A stretch of 64,000 bases of DNA, from assembly GCA_026874595.1 (NCBI GenBank), contig CM049312.1, forward strand, positions 49,729,429 to 49,793,428. Reading direction: 5' to 3'. Position numbers and translations under genes: made by a program. Shown here piece after piece: positions 23,125-35,300 of the stretch. The notes below the pieces were generated by a model. That model was not told where the DNA came from, ran no database searches, and saw only the letters and a list, made by a program, of their open reading frames with translations. This stretch comes from Sipunculus nudus (taxonomy: Eukaryota; Annelida; Sipuncula; Golfingiida; Sipunculidae). Position 1 is the stretch's first letter; every line of letters starts with the position of its first letter.

Positions 23125-24318
23125 CAGGCAGGTAAACAAGGACACGCATGAGACACAGCTTGAACAGCTAAACTCTGAACACAAACAGGTAAACAAGGAC
23201 ACGCATGAGACACAGCTTGAACAGCTAAACTCTGAACACAAACAGGTAAACAAGGACACGCATGAGACACAGCTTGAACAGCTAAACTCTGAACACAAAC
23301 AGGTAAACAAGGACACTCATGAGACACAGCTTGAACAGCTAAACTCTGAACACAAACAGGTAAACAAGGACACGCATGAGACACAGCTTGAACAGCTAAA
23401 CTCCGAACACAAACAGGTAAACAAGGACACGCATGAGACACAGCTTGAACAGCTATACTCTGAACACAAACAGGTAAGCAAGGACACGCATGAGACACAG
23501 CTTGAACAGCTAAACTCTGAACACAAACAGGTAAACAAGGACACGCATGAGACACAGCTTGGACAGCTAAACTCCGAACACAAACAGGTAAACAAAGACA
23601 CGCATGAGACACAGCTTGAACTGCTAAACTCTGAACACAAACAGGTAAACAAGGACACGCATGAGACACAGCTTGAACAGCTAAACTCTGAACACAAACA
23701 GGTAAACAAGGACACGCATGTGACACAGCTTGAACAGCTAAACTCCGAACACAAACAGGTAAACAAGGACACGCATGAGACACAGCTTGAACTGCTAAAC
23801 TCTGAACACAAACAGGTAAACAAGGACACGCATGAGACACAGCTTGAACAGCTAAACTCTGAACACAAACAGGTAAACAAGGACACGCATGAGATACAGC
23901 TTGAACAGCTAAACTCCGAACACAAACAGGTAAACAAGGACACGCATGAGACACAGCTTGAACAGCTAAACTCTGAACACAAACAGGTAAACAAGGACAC
24001 GCACGAGACACAGCTTGAACAGCTAAACTCTGAACACAAACAGGTAAACAAGGACACGCATGAGACACAGCTTGAACAGCTAAACTCCGAACACAAACAG
24101 GTAAACAAGGACACGCATGAGACACAGCTTGAACAGCTAAACTCCGAACACAAACAGGTAAACAAGGACACGCATGAGACACAGCTTGTACAGCTAAACT
24201 CTGAACACAAACAGGTAAACAAGGACACGCATGAGACACAGCTTGAACAGCTAAACTCCGAACACAAACAGGTAAACAAGGACACGCATGAGACACAGCT
24301 TGAACAGCTAAACTCATA
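23125..24318. repeat. 57-bp minisatellite, about 21 units, open in three frames
   Basis: Units of 57 bp contain CACGCATGAGACACAGCTTG and AACAGCTAAACTC. Because 57 is divisible by three and few stops occur, three of six frames stay open. The plus frame has a 19-residue unit (ETQLEQLNSEHKQVNKDTH) but no ATG. One minus frame (439 codons, ATG at 24431) reads SLAVQAVSHACPCLPVCV. The other is Cys-rich (CLCSEFSCSSCVSCV). By eye, unit differences in the plus frame are about as often amino-acid-changing (GAA to GGA or GTA, CAG to CTG, AAC to AGC or TAC) as silent (TCT/TCC, CAT/CAC, AAG/AAA, ACG/ACT). That gives no sign of protein-level selection, so I annotate a satellite and not a gene. Confidence 0.9.
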
Positions 24319-26100
24319 ACCAAAACACGACGACCGAGGAACAACAGCACGACAAACGAGTCAATTAAAAAAAAAATGACACGTGACTCGCTTGCCAATT
24401 TCGGCATTCCTAGATCAGCTGTAAATTCCATGCATCAATAAAATCACCAACCCATGACGATCCAGAGGCGCTTGGATTGCTATTAGTGTAGATTTCGGTT
24501 AAATTAGTTACTTTTCTGGGTCATTTACTTATAAATATTATTTATCGGACAGTTTCCTAGGGTTTTTCACACACTATATGGATCATCTCTTTATTATTTA
24601 CGTAATATTCTGGATAGGCAGGCAACGCCCTGCATGTATATATTGTAAAATTGTATATATTGTATATCTTGTTTAATTTTCATTTCAGACTATATGCAAG
24701 GCATTATACATACACATGTTAAAGCTCACACCTGCCAACTGTATAGATTCTATGACTGTTTTACCATGAGGTGATGGTACAGCTTTCCGACTCTTTGCCT
24801 GCATGGAGACAGAATCAGCACATATACAGAGGTTCACAACACTATATGCTACTGTTTATTTTTCAAAGGATAGACCTAGGCCTGTTGGTGGCACTGTCTA
24901 TTGAGAAGGAGAATGAGCTTATCCACACTATAAGGATGGTATGTTTCTTTTTAGGAAGAAACTGATATCCTGTCGTGAATACATTAAAGAACGAATCTCC
25001 CGGGTTCTTGCGAGATTTCAACATTATTCCATTGAGACATCGGCAGGGTTTGAACCGTGGATCTTCAGCTGTGAGGCCCCACTTGCACACACTTGTAGAC
25101 ACCTTTTGCAATTTTCTCAATCTGTGATCTGGCTGTGATGCAGAATTCAGAGTTGACAATTTCATGAAACAAAATCAACAATTTCATTTGAGTTGATAGT
25201 GCAGTTTCTAGACTTAACATATGTTCTTCTTACAGAATTAGCATGTATGCATTTAGAAGTTTCTGACTTTTTGTTACATGCTACTTTGGTAATATGGTGA
25301 AGAGTCCGTAAAAAATCACGTTAATTTACCAGCGATTTTCATTCAAATGTATTTAGATATTTGCCTATTTTAAAAGTTTTTGAAGTAATCTGCTTCTCAG
25401 CTGTAGAGTAACTGAAGGATCAGGAGTTTTATTAGTAAGGTTAGTTTAAATTATTACAAAGCCATAAAGAGCAAGGATGAAAAAAATTAACTGCATATAA
25501 AATATATTTATAGATTCAAAATTGAATGTAATGTAAAGGTCTTATGCATCTAATTTAAACCTTCTTAAAGTTTTCTATCACATAGTAACATTTTAAGGCA
25601 AGGTCATTTTTGAACCAGTAATAACATCAAGCTTCACAGTCACAGCAACTTTCTAAAAAAAATATTATTTCCTCCATCAATTTCTCTCAAATTATCATCT
25701 TTCACGTGTGCAACACATATTTATATAATGAAAACAAATTCAAGTTTACACCTGGCAAATCTGTTATTTTGCATGCTGATTTATTTTTCTTGATATCCTC
25801 TTGGGGCGCCCTGGTATATTCATTCATACGTATATATACGCGCTCATGGCATATTATACAAAACAATCCAATCTGTACTAAAGAAACGATGTTTTCCCAG
25901 TACAGCACTAAACGTATATTCAAAAGGTTACAGTTCGTGTATATCTTCAGTTAGTTATTTATATAACATTATTGCACAAATGTTTGTAATTCAAGACATA
26001 TGGAAAGCACATTTGGCTAATGTTATGTTAGGTTCGAATGGCAGAGGTCAGAGCAAGGGAGTTTCACTGGTATACAAAGAGAACATATTCGTTTATATAA
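24319..26100. other. Non-coding spacer
   Basis: No gene seen. A GGGTTTGAACC block on the plus strand at about 25048 inverts to a B-box-like GGTTCAAACCC, but no A box is apparent. The sequence is AT-rich, especially at 25250-25700. Confidence 0.45.
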
Positions 26101-26109
26101 ATCAATACA

Positions 26110-26850
26110 TATACAGAATTAACGTTGCATTCACTAAATGTTAGAGGTCTAAGAGATAGGGTTAAAAGAGAAAAAAATATTTAAATGGTTAGGATGCAAA
26201 CCGAAAGGCATAATCTTTCTACAAGAAACGCACAGCTGTGTAGACAATGAGAAATCCTGGGAAAGCGAATTGAGGTCAAAGTTGTGTTTGTTCATGGGAA
26301 TAGGATGAGTAGAGGTGTAGCCATTTTCTTTCCACACAATATTAATATTATTATCCACAAAATGAATGCAGACGTAAACGGACGTCACATATTTCTCCAC
26401 TGTAATATAGATGAAGCAGAAGTTATACTGATAAACATATATGCACCTACCAGAGACAACCCCAGTGAACAATATATTTTCTTTACAAATATTTTATCAA
26501 TATTGAAAACTTTTATGGATAAAACAATAATTATCGGTGGTGATTTCAACATTACTCTAAATCCTTATATAGATAAAATGGGTTGTAATAATAAACCTTA
26601 ATCTAAATACAGAAATTTAATCACCAATTTCCTATATGATTATGATTACAGAGATATATGGCGGGATTTAAACCCAAACACGCGCACGTATACAAGAGTA
26701 CAGAAAACCCCTAGGATTTTTAGCAGACTTGATTATGGGATAACCCCTGCTGCCCTCTCCACACAGGTGTTCTATGCAAATATTACAGCCGCTATATATG
26801 TACGGATCACAGCCTGATGACATTAAACTTAAAATTAATCGGGTTATCAA
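26110..26850 (+). pseudogene. LINE copy 1: AP-like endonuclease remnant
   Basis: Blocks in order: LNVRGLRDRVKRE at about 26127, IIFLQETHS (catalytic Glu) at about 26210 in another frame, a SRGVAIFF block, INIYAPT, and GGDFN at 26536-26550 (catalytic Asp and Asn). A YRDIW segment follows near 26650, with stop codons in between. The TDH-type C-terminal catalytic block is not clear; CTDHSL-like text appears near 26805. In working elements this domain nicks genomic DNA to prime reverse transcription. Confidence 0.8.
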
Positions 26851-27289
26851 AACGGGGTCCAGGTTACTGGAAATTTATTACGCTTCTTTTAAATGATAAA
26901 GACTTTTGTTCGGGTGTCAGAGGAATAATAAAAGAAAACAAAGAAAAAAATGCAGAAGAATAAAATAAAACTCTGGTGTGGGACACCCTAAAATGTGAAA
27001 TCAGGGGATTCGCTATTAAATTTTCGAAACGAAAAGCTAGGAGTTTGCGCCAGAAGGAGAAAATTATTGAAGAAGAGATTAATACTATATCAGAATCTAT
27101 CCAGAAGACTGAAAAAGGTAAACGTTTGAAATAACTAAAGTCAGAACTAGAGGAAAATTATGAGAAAAAAAACAAAAGATCACGTGTACAATGTTATGAA
27201 GAAGGCGAAAAAACACGAAATATTTTCTTTCTTTAGAGCACAGTAATATAATATTAAACATATAAGACAGATTAAAGGAAAATATGGTA

Positions 27290-28400
27290 CTATAATGCTG
27301 ATATTACGGAGGAAGAATGTATGAAAGCTCTTAAAGAAATGAAGAATGGGAAAACGCCATGTCTGGATGGTTTCAACGCCGAGTTTTATCAATATTTTTG
27401 GCATGACTTAAAAAAATACTTTTTTTCGATTCTGTGAGATATAGTTCTGAATGCGGAATCCTATCAGTTGAGCAAAGAAGGGGGGTCATATCATTACTTC
27501 CAAAGAAAAGTAAAGACAGGATGTTCCTTAAAAACTGGACGCCCATTAAACGTTTGCCCACCGATTATAAAATCATAGCCAAAACCTTGCCAAACAGGCT
27601 AAAACCCTTCCTATAAACACTGGTTCACTGTGACCAGACCGGTTTTATAAAAGGCCGTTATATTGGTGAGAATATACGTCCTATCTTCGATATATTACAC
27701 TTATATAAACAAAAAATAGACCCCCGGGATTTTATTACAACTGGATTATGAAAAGGCTGTTGACACTTTACGTTGGAATTACATAGAGATAGCACTTAAG
27801 TCCTTTGATATTGGAGCGAAATTCATAGTTTGGATAATATATTAGTCGTTGAATTATTCTCCATACACATCAGAAATAACGAACGTGTAAAAGGCATAAT
27901 TATAGGAAACACTGAAATAAAAAGCTCACAGTTTGCAGATGATACGACATGCTTTCTTAAGGATGAGGAATCCGGATGATATCTTTTGAAGTCCCTTTTT
28001 GAATTTGGTTTATGTTCAGGCCTGAAAGCTAATTTAGACATAACAGAGGCCAGATGGATAGGAAATTCAGTAGGAAAAGAAGACGATGATTTACCAGTGA
28101 GATGGTGCTTGGGGTCCTTTATAGTTCTTGGAATTATATTTGATGACAATGAAAGTAAAATAGCATATGCTAACTTCAAGGACAAATTGTTGCTTATTCA
28201 AAATATGTTTCGAATTCGGAAATTGAGATGTCTTACACTTAAAAGAAGAATTTTTATTGCAAAAACTTTAGTCATGCCCCAGCTGATATATCCAATGTCT
28301 GTTCTGCATAAACGTGAACACTGTTTGAGAAAGGCACAGCAGTTGATAGATCAATTCATTTGGAAGGAGAAACCCCTAAGATAAAACACAGTGTATTAAT
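27290..28400 (+). pseudogene. LINE copy 1: reverse transcriptase with internal deletion
   Basis: RT entry blocks are present: a KNGKTPCLDGFNAEFY motif at about 27345, LPKKSKD and WTPIKRLPTDYKIIAK at 27495-27580, and a QTGFIKGRYIGENIR block at 27637. The palm A block LDYEKAVDT follows in a shifted frame. Near 27840 the sequence jumps from the FIVWI segment straight to a VELFSIHIRN segment, skipping the usual GVRQGCPLSP-type motif B. The catalytic box FADDTT is at 27932-27949. Thumb sequence continues to 28384 and into the next frame. Confidence 0.8.
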
Positions 28401-28929
28401 TTCTAATGTTAAACATGGTGATCTTAATGCTCCAGTCGTTAGGTTGCAAAACGTCTCATTGAATTTAACCTGGGTTAAACGCTTCCTCTGTTCAAATAAT
28501 GTTGAATTGAAAACTGCTATGGAATCCAATTTTAAATGGTCACCTGTATCTATAACAGAAATGTTTCAGAACAGATGCGACATGGACTTAACAATCCATT
28601 TACCGTCTTTTTACCGAGATATCCTTACTAACATATTAACCAATTATAAGATTAAAGTGATCACTGCTCTGTGGGAAATACTTTATATGAAATCATATGG
28701 CATAATAGCTGCATTCGTGCCAATGATAAATCTATACTATACCTAAGGTGGTATAAAGCAGGGATAAAATTTTTAAAGGATATTTTAACAGAGGATGCAT
28801 ATTTTATGACGCTTGAAGATATAGCTACTAAATATCATATTAAAGTTAATTTCTTAGAATATTTTTCACTACGCAAAGCCATAACATCATTTTGGAAAAA
28901 AACAACTGGTACGAACAAACATTGAACAG

Positions 28930-29280
28930 AGTAATATGAGTGATGAAAATATGGTACGAACAAAATGTGGTAAATATGAGGATTTCCAATACAGACTACA
29001 ACAGAATTGTAGCACACAATCAATGGTTGCAAAAAATGAAAATAAGTGAATCATCGAACTGTCAATATTGCAAAACGAACGAAGAATCACTGTTACACAA
29101 GTTCATTTTTTGTAAAGATATACAGACATTCTGGCTTAATTTTGAGGCCTGGTGGTCAAATATATTTCAGACACCTTTACTTTTGAATAACAAAGATAAA
29201 ATATTCGGGATATATAGGAATCAAGATAAAAGGCATCTTAATTTTTGTTGGTTAATCGCAAGATTCTACATCTATTAATA
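28930..29280 (+). pseudogene. LINE copy 1: C-terminal Cys/His region
   Basis: A 112-codon open stretch carries a CQYC, then H...C pattern (CQYCKTNEESLLHKFIFC), the usual zinc-finger-like end of L1/Tx1-type ORF2 proteins. It is preceded by an NQWLQKMKIS segment. The frame closes near 29278, which probably marks the original end of the ORF. Confidence 0.7.
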
Positions 29281-29290
29281 CTCGATATAA

Positions 29291-29933
29291 AAATGAACCT
29301 ATTTCTCTTTTAGCCTTTCAGAGAATATTGAACAGCTACCTAAATACAGAAATGCAAATCTGTATTAACAGGAATAATAAAAACAGTATTCAAACTTGGT
29401 ATAGAATATGCTCTCCTATCTCACTGTAATGAAATCTTCCAGCAATAGTGTGCCAGGCCATCTGTTAAGAAGGTTGATTTTCAAAGAATTCGCATTTGTG
29501 TACTTACTGTTCCCCCCCCCCCCCCCCAACCATTCTGTACCGTATTATGTGCATTAAAAAAACTGGAAATTGCAAGGATGAAAACGAACTTGCAAAGAAA
29601 TTTGAAAAGTTAAAATGAATATGTTCTTTGCGTTATACTTGCTGAGATGCATTTCCAAGAAAAGTAAAAAAAAAGGAAAAAAAATTAACATTCAATTAAC
29701 ATTCAGAGAAACCATATTGATGGAGTCACGATTGTGGATGTCTTATGAAATGTTTGAATGAAATTACCTTGAGATAAACATCGTCGGCCATCTTTGATTT
29801 TAAGGTCAATATAGGCCAATCACAAATTTAACATCAGATATGAATTCCTCAACCCCCAAAATTCCATAATCCATATACTGAAAAGTATTGCAGGTCAGCC
29901 CATTGAAAAACTAGATGTGTCGGAACGACAGGA
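29291..29933. other. LINE tail and spacer
   Basis: Probably 3' untranslated LINE sequence to about 29450, then AT-rich spacer with a C run at 29513-29528. No gene seen. Confidence 0.45.
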
Positions 29934-30387
29934 ATGCCCCCGCCTGGGGCAAATTAGAAACATATGTAAAATTTTGAAAATTTTTTTACGTTCAGGAGGT
30001 GTCGTATGGTCAAAAGTAGGTCAACAAGGGCAAAATGCAAACTCGATCTGTAACGGGTCATTATCAAGCAACACACCAAAAATCATGCCAGTATATGCAG
30101 GCATTGCGAAAAAAAGTCTGTACATGTGTATTTGTCATGAAATTTCTATTTTTCATGAAATTTTCTAAGTTTAGGAGCCGTAAAACGGTCAAAAGTAGGT
30201 CAACCGGGACGAAACGCGAACTCGATCTGTAACTGGTCTATATCTGCCCACACACCAAAAATCAGGCCAATATCTGCAGGCATTGCGAAAAAAAGTCCAT
30301 ACAACTGTTTGATTTCGGAAGGACGGAAGGACGGAATGACGGACAAGGGTAAAACTATATGCCCCGGCCACTTTGTGGCGGGGGCAT
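29934..30387 (+). mobile_element. Dispersed element with tandem core (family B, short copy)
   Basis: Same family as 11191-12667 but with both ends present. It begins ATGCCCCCGCCTGGGGCAA, with the short hairpin GCCCC-cgcct-GGGGC. It holds two monomers of about 175 bp, then a GGAAGGACGGAAGGACGGA spacer, and closes with the hairpin ATGCCCCGGCCAC-TTT-GTGGCGGGGGCAT followed by AAAAA. The first 11 bases and the last 11 are perfect inverses (ATGCCCCCGCC / GGCGGGGGCAT). The element is non-coding. It lies 7 bp before the ATG of a candidate exon. Confidence 0.8.
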
Positions 30388-30394
30388 AAAAATA

Positions 30395-30582
30395 ATGGCG
30401 AATGGCGGCCAATTTGGATTTCGGGCTCTCACGGATTCCGCCCACACTTTCACGAGGGACACCCTCGCTAAATTTTTTTTCACCTCCATAGAAGACAAAT
30501 CCACCGAGAAACCAACCTTCGCTCTTAAGGAATTGCTCCAGATGACCCAACTACAAGCATTCGCGCTTGCGCATGGAAATCG
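30395..30582 (+). CDS. Candidate first coding exon, function unknown
   Basis: An ATG in strong context (A at -3, G at +4) opens a 62-codon stretch starting MANGGQFGFRALTDSAHTF and closing with LQMTQLQAFALAHGN, an amphipathic-helix-like end. The frame runs into GTAAGTGG at 30583, a textbook 5' splice donor, just before an in-frame TAA. CpG content is higher than in neighbouring spacer. I do not recognise the protein, and no acceptor or second exon was identified. The immediately upstream DNA is a mobile element, which is odd for a 5'UTR. It could be chance. Confidence 0.3.
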
Positions 30583-30902
30583 GTAAGTGGCGAGACTTGA
30601 ACATTTTTCCGATTGCTTAAAAATAATCGTTAGATGGGAGGTCGGCAAAAGCAAATATATTTTGCAGGTCTGAGTCGATGAAAAAGGTCGTTAATAATAT
30701 AAAGGAAGAGAACATGGCCTAGTGCAGCGCCTTGGAGCACGCATATATTAATTGTAGGCGGCGATGAGCAATTTAAAGGTATACCGTTGCATCTCACAAT
30801 TTGAAGGCGTTCTTTTAAATATATATATAAAGCCTATATTGTATAAACAACAAATATTTGGCACGCTAGGAATTATACCTAGCTTAAAGAATAAGCCCTC
30901 AC

Positions 30903-31068
30903 CTTCAGGAAATGACGTAATAGAACCAGGGGTTGAAGGGGTTGCCATGGGAACGTTGTGGAACTGTCCTTGGCTGGGGCTGCCCGCGACACGTGGTGAC
31001 TCGGACACATCCTCCCCGCCGAGGTCTTCATAGCGGTCTCCACGTCGGATCTTCACTAACCTGGACAT
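30903..31068 (-). CDS. Candidate first coding exon, function unknown
   Basis: On the minus strand an ATG at 31068 opens 55 codons beginning MSRLVKIRRGDRYEDLGGED, a basic start then acidic. A Ser/Pro/Gly-rich segment that looks disordered follows. The frame reaches GAAG|GTGAGG at 30903/30902, a good splice-donor match. Beyond it the reading becomes AT-rich and unlike coding sequence. I do not recognise the protein. It converges on the plus-strand candidate at 30395-30582, so both are unlikely to be real unless the two genes overlap. Confidence 0.35.
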
Positions 31069-32330
31069 GGTGAAGTTAAAGATAAAGTCAAAATCCTGTA
31101 TACTGTATACTGTGTATGGTCAATACATCTATGCAACGTGTATTAAAACATCGGTTCTTAATTTTGAAATGCTTTTGTATTTCACACGATAAAACTGAGA
31201 TTGTCAGACATGTCCGTTTGGTATAATGCGAAGGATTCTTCTGGCTGAGTCGGAAGAAAAACTATACAGAATCTGACTAGTCCCAGGGTGGTTTGTAGAC
31301 TACTGTGTTAGACTCGAAGGTGTTGAAATTCCCGTAGTGTGATAAAATGCCTCCTGAGGAGAACGCTGGTTGTGGACGCACAGTTAAAGCCAGGTGGATA
31401 CATGGACGATCTGACGCTGACAGTGGTACACGGTGTTTACATGTAGTTGACACGTTTGTGACGTCTTATTTTCAAAGATATTCAGTTGTAAAGGATCGCA
31501 ACCGCTAATCGGGGCATTCCCGGAATGTCGAGTCGGCCCCATGCACTCAACATATTAGTGTCCCGGACAAGCAAGCCATCAGCGACAACCTGCACCACCA
31601 AGCTACCTGACTGCACATGGGCTTAACATGCTGGTTCAGGCGGCCCAGTGAATGTATTAGGACAGCGATATTGGGCTGCGGTTGTCACTAATCAAGCCAC
31701 AGGGTTAATCACAAGCCGCATGAAAACAGCATGGTTCCTTTCAGTGTCGCCTTTGATGCACGATGTTAAAAGATGTTACTCACTCCATCTAGTCTATTGT
31801 ACACACACGTCCAATATTGTCATCGGTGATGGCTATAGACAATCAATGTCCTGTACCTGGTTTACCGAGCCAGGTCGTCTCTAGGATCGCTGAGAATATC
31901 TCCGACACCACCAGAAAGAATCTCCATGGAAACCACTAGCAGGCGAACGAATTTGCATAAATCATGAGCGGGAACGTGATACATTTCTCAGCCACTGATC
32001 GGCGACTTCTTTTTGCTGGGACATGCATCTTATGATGTGAATTTGAATAAAAGGGTAGCACAATAGTACAGGTGTTTAAGATTTATTTTTCCACCTATCT
32101 GTGGTAGAATAGTGTGACAGACAAACATAGAGTGACTTTAAAGAACATTGCACTACGCGGATCTCAATTTCTTAACCCTTAATGTATAACATTTATCTCT
32201 TTATCACGGACGTAAAAACTAAATAAATAATATTTTAGAGTCTAATTATGCCTTCACCGACCAGTTTTCCCATGGTTCGTTTGTCTGTTTTAAAAAATTA
32301 TGCAAAACGCATTTAACATATTTTGATGAA
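31069..32330. other. Spacer; possible upstream region of the minus-strand candidate exon
   Basis: No gene seen. Base composition is closer to balanced than in most spacers, and CpG dinucleotides are common at 31200-31650. That would fit a promoter or 5'UTR for the exon at 31068, but no TATA box, initiator or exon could be fixed. Confidence 0.35.
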
Positions 32331-35300
32331 CTGTTCAGCAGGGCTAGGGTAACACTCAAGGAACAATGTTCAGGAGGGCTAGGGTAACACTCAAGGAACA
32401 ATGTTCAGGAGGGATAGGGTAACACTCAGGGAACAATGTTCAGGAGGCCTAGGGTAACACTCAAGGAACAATGTTCAGGAGGGCCAGGGTAACACTCAGG
32501 GAACAATGTTCAGGAGGCCTAGGGTAACACACAAGGAACAATGTTCAGGAGGCCTAGGGTAACACTCAAGGAACAATGTTCAGGAGGGCTAGGGTAACAC
32601 TCAAGGAACAATGTTCAGGAGGGCTAGGGTAACACTCAAGGAACAATGTTCAGGAGGCCTAGGGTAACACTCAAGGAACAATGTTCAGGAGGGATAGGGT
32701 AACACTCAAGGAACAATGTTCAGGAGGCACAGTGTTTAGGAGGGCTAGTGTAACACTCAAGAAACAATGTTCAGGAGGGATAGGGTAACACTCAAGGAAC
32801 AATGTTCAGGAGGCACAGTGTTTAGGAGGGCTACCTTAACACTCAAGAAACAATGTTCAGGAGGCATAGGGTAACACTCAAGGAACAATGTTCAGGAGGC
32901 ACAGTGTTTAGGAGGGCTACCTTAACACTCAAGAAACAATGTTCAGGAGGCATAGGGTAACACTCAAGGAACAATGTTCAGGAGGGCTAGGGTAACACTC
33001 AAGGAACAATGTTCAGGAGGGCTAGGGTAACACTCAAGGAACAATGTTCAGGAGGGCTAGAGTAACACTCAAGGAAAATGTTAAAGGAGGCACAATGTTC
33101 AGGAGGGCTACTGTAACACTCAAGGAACAATGTTCAGGAGGGATAGGGTAACACTCAAGGAACAATGTTCAGGAGGCCTAGGGTAACACTCAAGGAACAA
33201 TGTTCAGGAGGGCTAGGGTAACACTCAAGGAACAATGTTCAGAAGGGCTAGAGTAACACTCAAGGAAAATGTTCAGGAGGCACAATGTTCAGGAGGGCTA
33301 CTGTAACACTCAAGGAACAATGTTCAGGAGGGATAGGGTAACACTCAAGGAACAATGTTCAGGGGGCCTAGGGTAACACTCAAGGAGCAATGTTCAGGAG
33401 GGATAGGGTAACACTCAAGGAACAATGTTCAGGAGGGATAGGGTAACACTCAAGGAACAATGTTCAGGAGGGCTAGGGTAACACTCTAGGAACAATGTTC
33501 AGGAGGGCTAGGGTAACACTCAAGGAACAATGTTCAGGAGGTACAATGTTCAGGAGGGCTAGTGTAACACTCAAGGAACAGTGTTCAGGAGGACTAGTGT
33601 AACAATCAAGGAACAATGTTCAGGAGGGCTAGGGTAACACTCAAGGAACAATGTTCAGGAGGGCTAGGGTAACACTCAAGGAACAATGTTCAGGAGGGCT
33701 AGGGTAACACTCAAGGAACAATGTTCAGGAGGCACAATGTTCAGGGGGCCTAGGGTAACACTCAAGGAACAATGTTCAGGAGGGCTAGGGTAACACACAA
33801 GAAACAATGTTCAGGAGGGCTAGTGTAACACTCAAGGAACAATGTTCAGGAGGGCTACTGTAACACTCAAGGAACAATGTTCAGTAGGGATAGGGTAACA
33901 CTCAAGGAACAATGTTCAGGAGGCCTAGGGTAACACACAAGGAACAATGTTCAGGAGGCCTAGGGTAACACTCAAGGAACAATGTTCAGGAGGCCTAGGG
34001 TAACACTCAAGGAACAATGTTCAGGAGGGCTAGGGTAACACTCAAGGAACAATGTTCAGGAGGCCTAAGGTACCACTCAAGGAACAATGTTCAGGAGGGC
34101 TAGGGTAACACTCAAGGAACAATGTTCAGGAGGCACAGTGTTTAGGAGGGCTAGTGTAACACTCAAGAAACAATGTTCAGGAGGGATAGGGTAACACTCA
34201 AGGAACAATGTTCAGGAGGCACAGTGTTTAGGAGGGCTAGTGTAACACTCAAGAAACAATGTTCAGGAGGGATAGGGTAACACTCAAGGAACAATGTTCA
34301 GGAGGCACAGTGTTTAGGAGGGCTACCTTAACACTCAAGAAACAATGTTCAGGAGGGATAGGGTAACACTCAAGGGACAATGTTCAGGAGGGATAGGGTA
34401 ACACTCAAGGAACAATGTTCAGGAGGCCTAGGGTAACACACAAGGAACAATGTTCAGGAGGCCTAGGGTAACACTCAAGGAACAATGTTCAGGAGGCCTA
34501 GGGTAACACTCAAGGAACAATGTTCAGGAGGGCTAGGGTAACACTCAAGGAACAATGTTCAGGAGGCCTAGGGTAACACTCAAGGAACAATGTTCAGGAG
34601 GGCTAGGGTAACACTCAAGGAACAATGTTCAGGAGGCACAGTGTTTAGGAGGGCTAGTGTAACACTCAAGAAACAATGTTCAGGAGGGATAGGGTAACAC
34701 TCAAGAAACAATGTTCAGGAGGGCTAGTGTAACACTCAAGAAACAATGTTCAGGAGGGATAGGGTAACACTCAAGGAACAATGTTCAGGAGGGATAGGGT
34801 AACACTCAAGGAACAATGTTCAGGAGGCCTAGGGTAACACTCAAGGAACAATGTTCAGGAGGCACAGTGTTTAGGAGGGCTAGTGTAACACTCAAGAAAC
34901 AATGTTCAGGAGGGATAGGGTAACACTCAAGAAACAATGTTCAGGAGGGCTAGGGTAACACTCAAGAAACAATGTTCAGGAGGGATAGGGTAACACTCAA
35001 GGAACAATGTTCAGGAGGCCTAGGGTAACACACAAGGAACATTGTTCAGGAGGCCTCGGGTAACACTCAAGGAACAATGTTCAGGAGGCCTAGGGTAACA
35101 CTCAAGGAACAATGTTCAGGAGGGCTAGGGTAACACTCAAGGAACAATGTTCAGGAGGCACAGTGTTTAGGAGGGCTAGTGTAACACTCAAGAAACAATG
35201 TTCAGGAGGGATAGGGTAACACTCAAGGAACAATGTTCAGGAGGCACAGTGTTTAGGAGGGCTAGTGTAACACTCAAGAAACAATGTTCAGGAGGGATAG

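Larger units (their letters stand above)
26110..29290 (+). mobile_element. L1/Tx1-like LINE pseudogene (copy 1)
   Basis: A degenerate non-LTR retrotransposon in the order endonuclease, RT, C-terminal Cys/His region. The N-terminal LNVRGLRDR and IIFLQETHS blocks, a GGDFN box and an RT with FADDTT match the L1/Tx1 layout. At least six frameshifts or stops break the ORF, and a segment of the RT palm is deleted. The C-terminus ends near 29280; a poly-C run lies at 29513-29528. The clade is inferred from motif style, not from a tree. Confidence 0.85.

Noticed and set aside
23119-24285. 322-codon Cys-rich minus-strand frame as a toxin-like or metallothionein-like protein
   Set aside because: It is the 57-bp tandem repeat read in one of three open frames. 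It lacks a leader of its own and the unit substitutions show no protein-level constraint.
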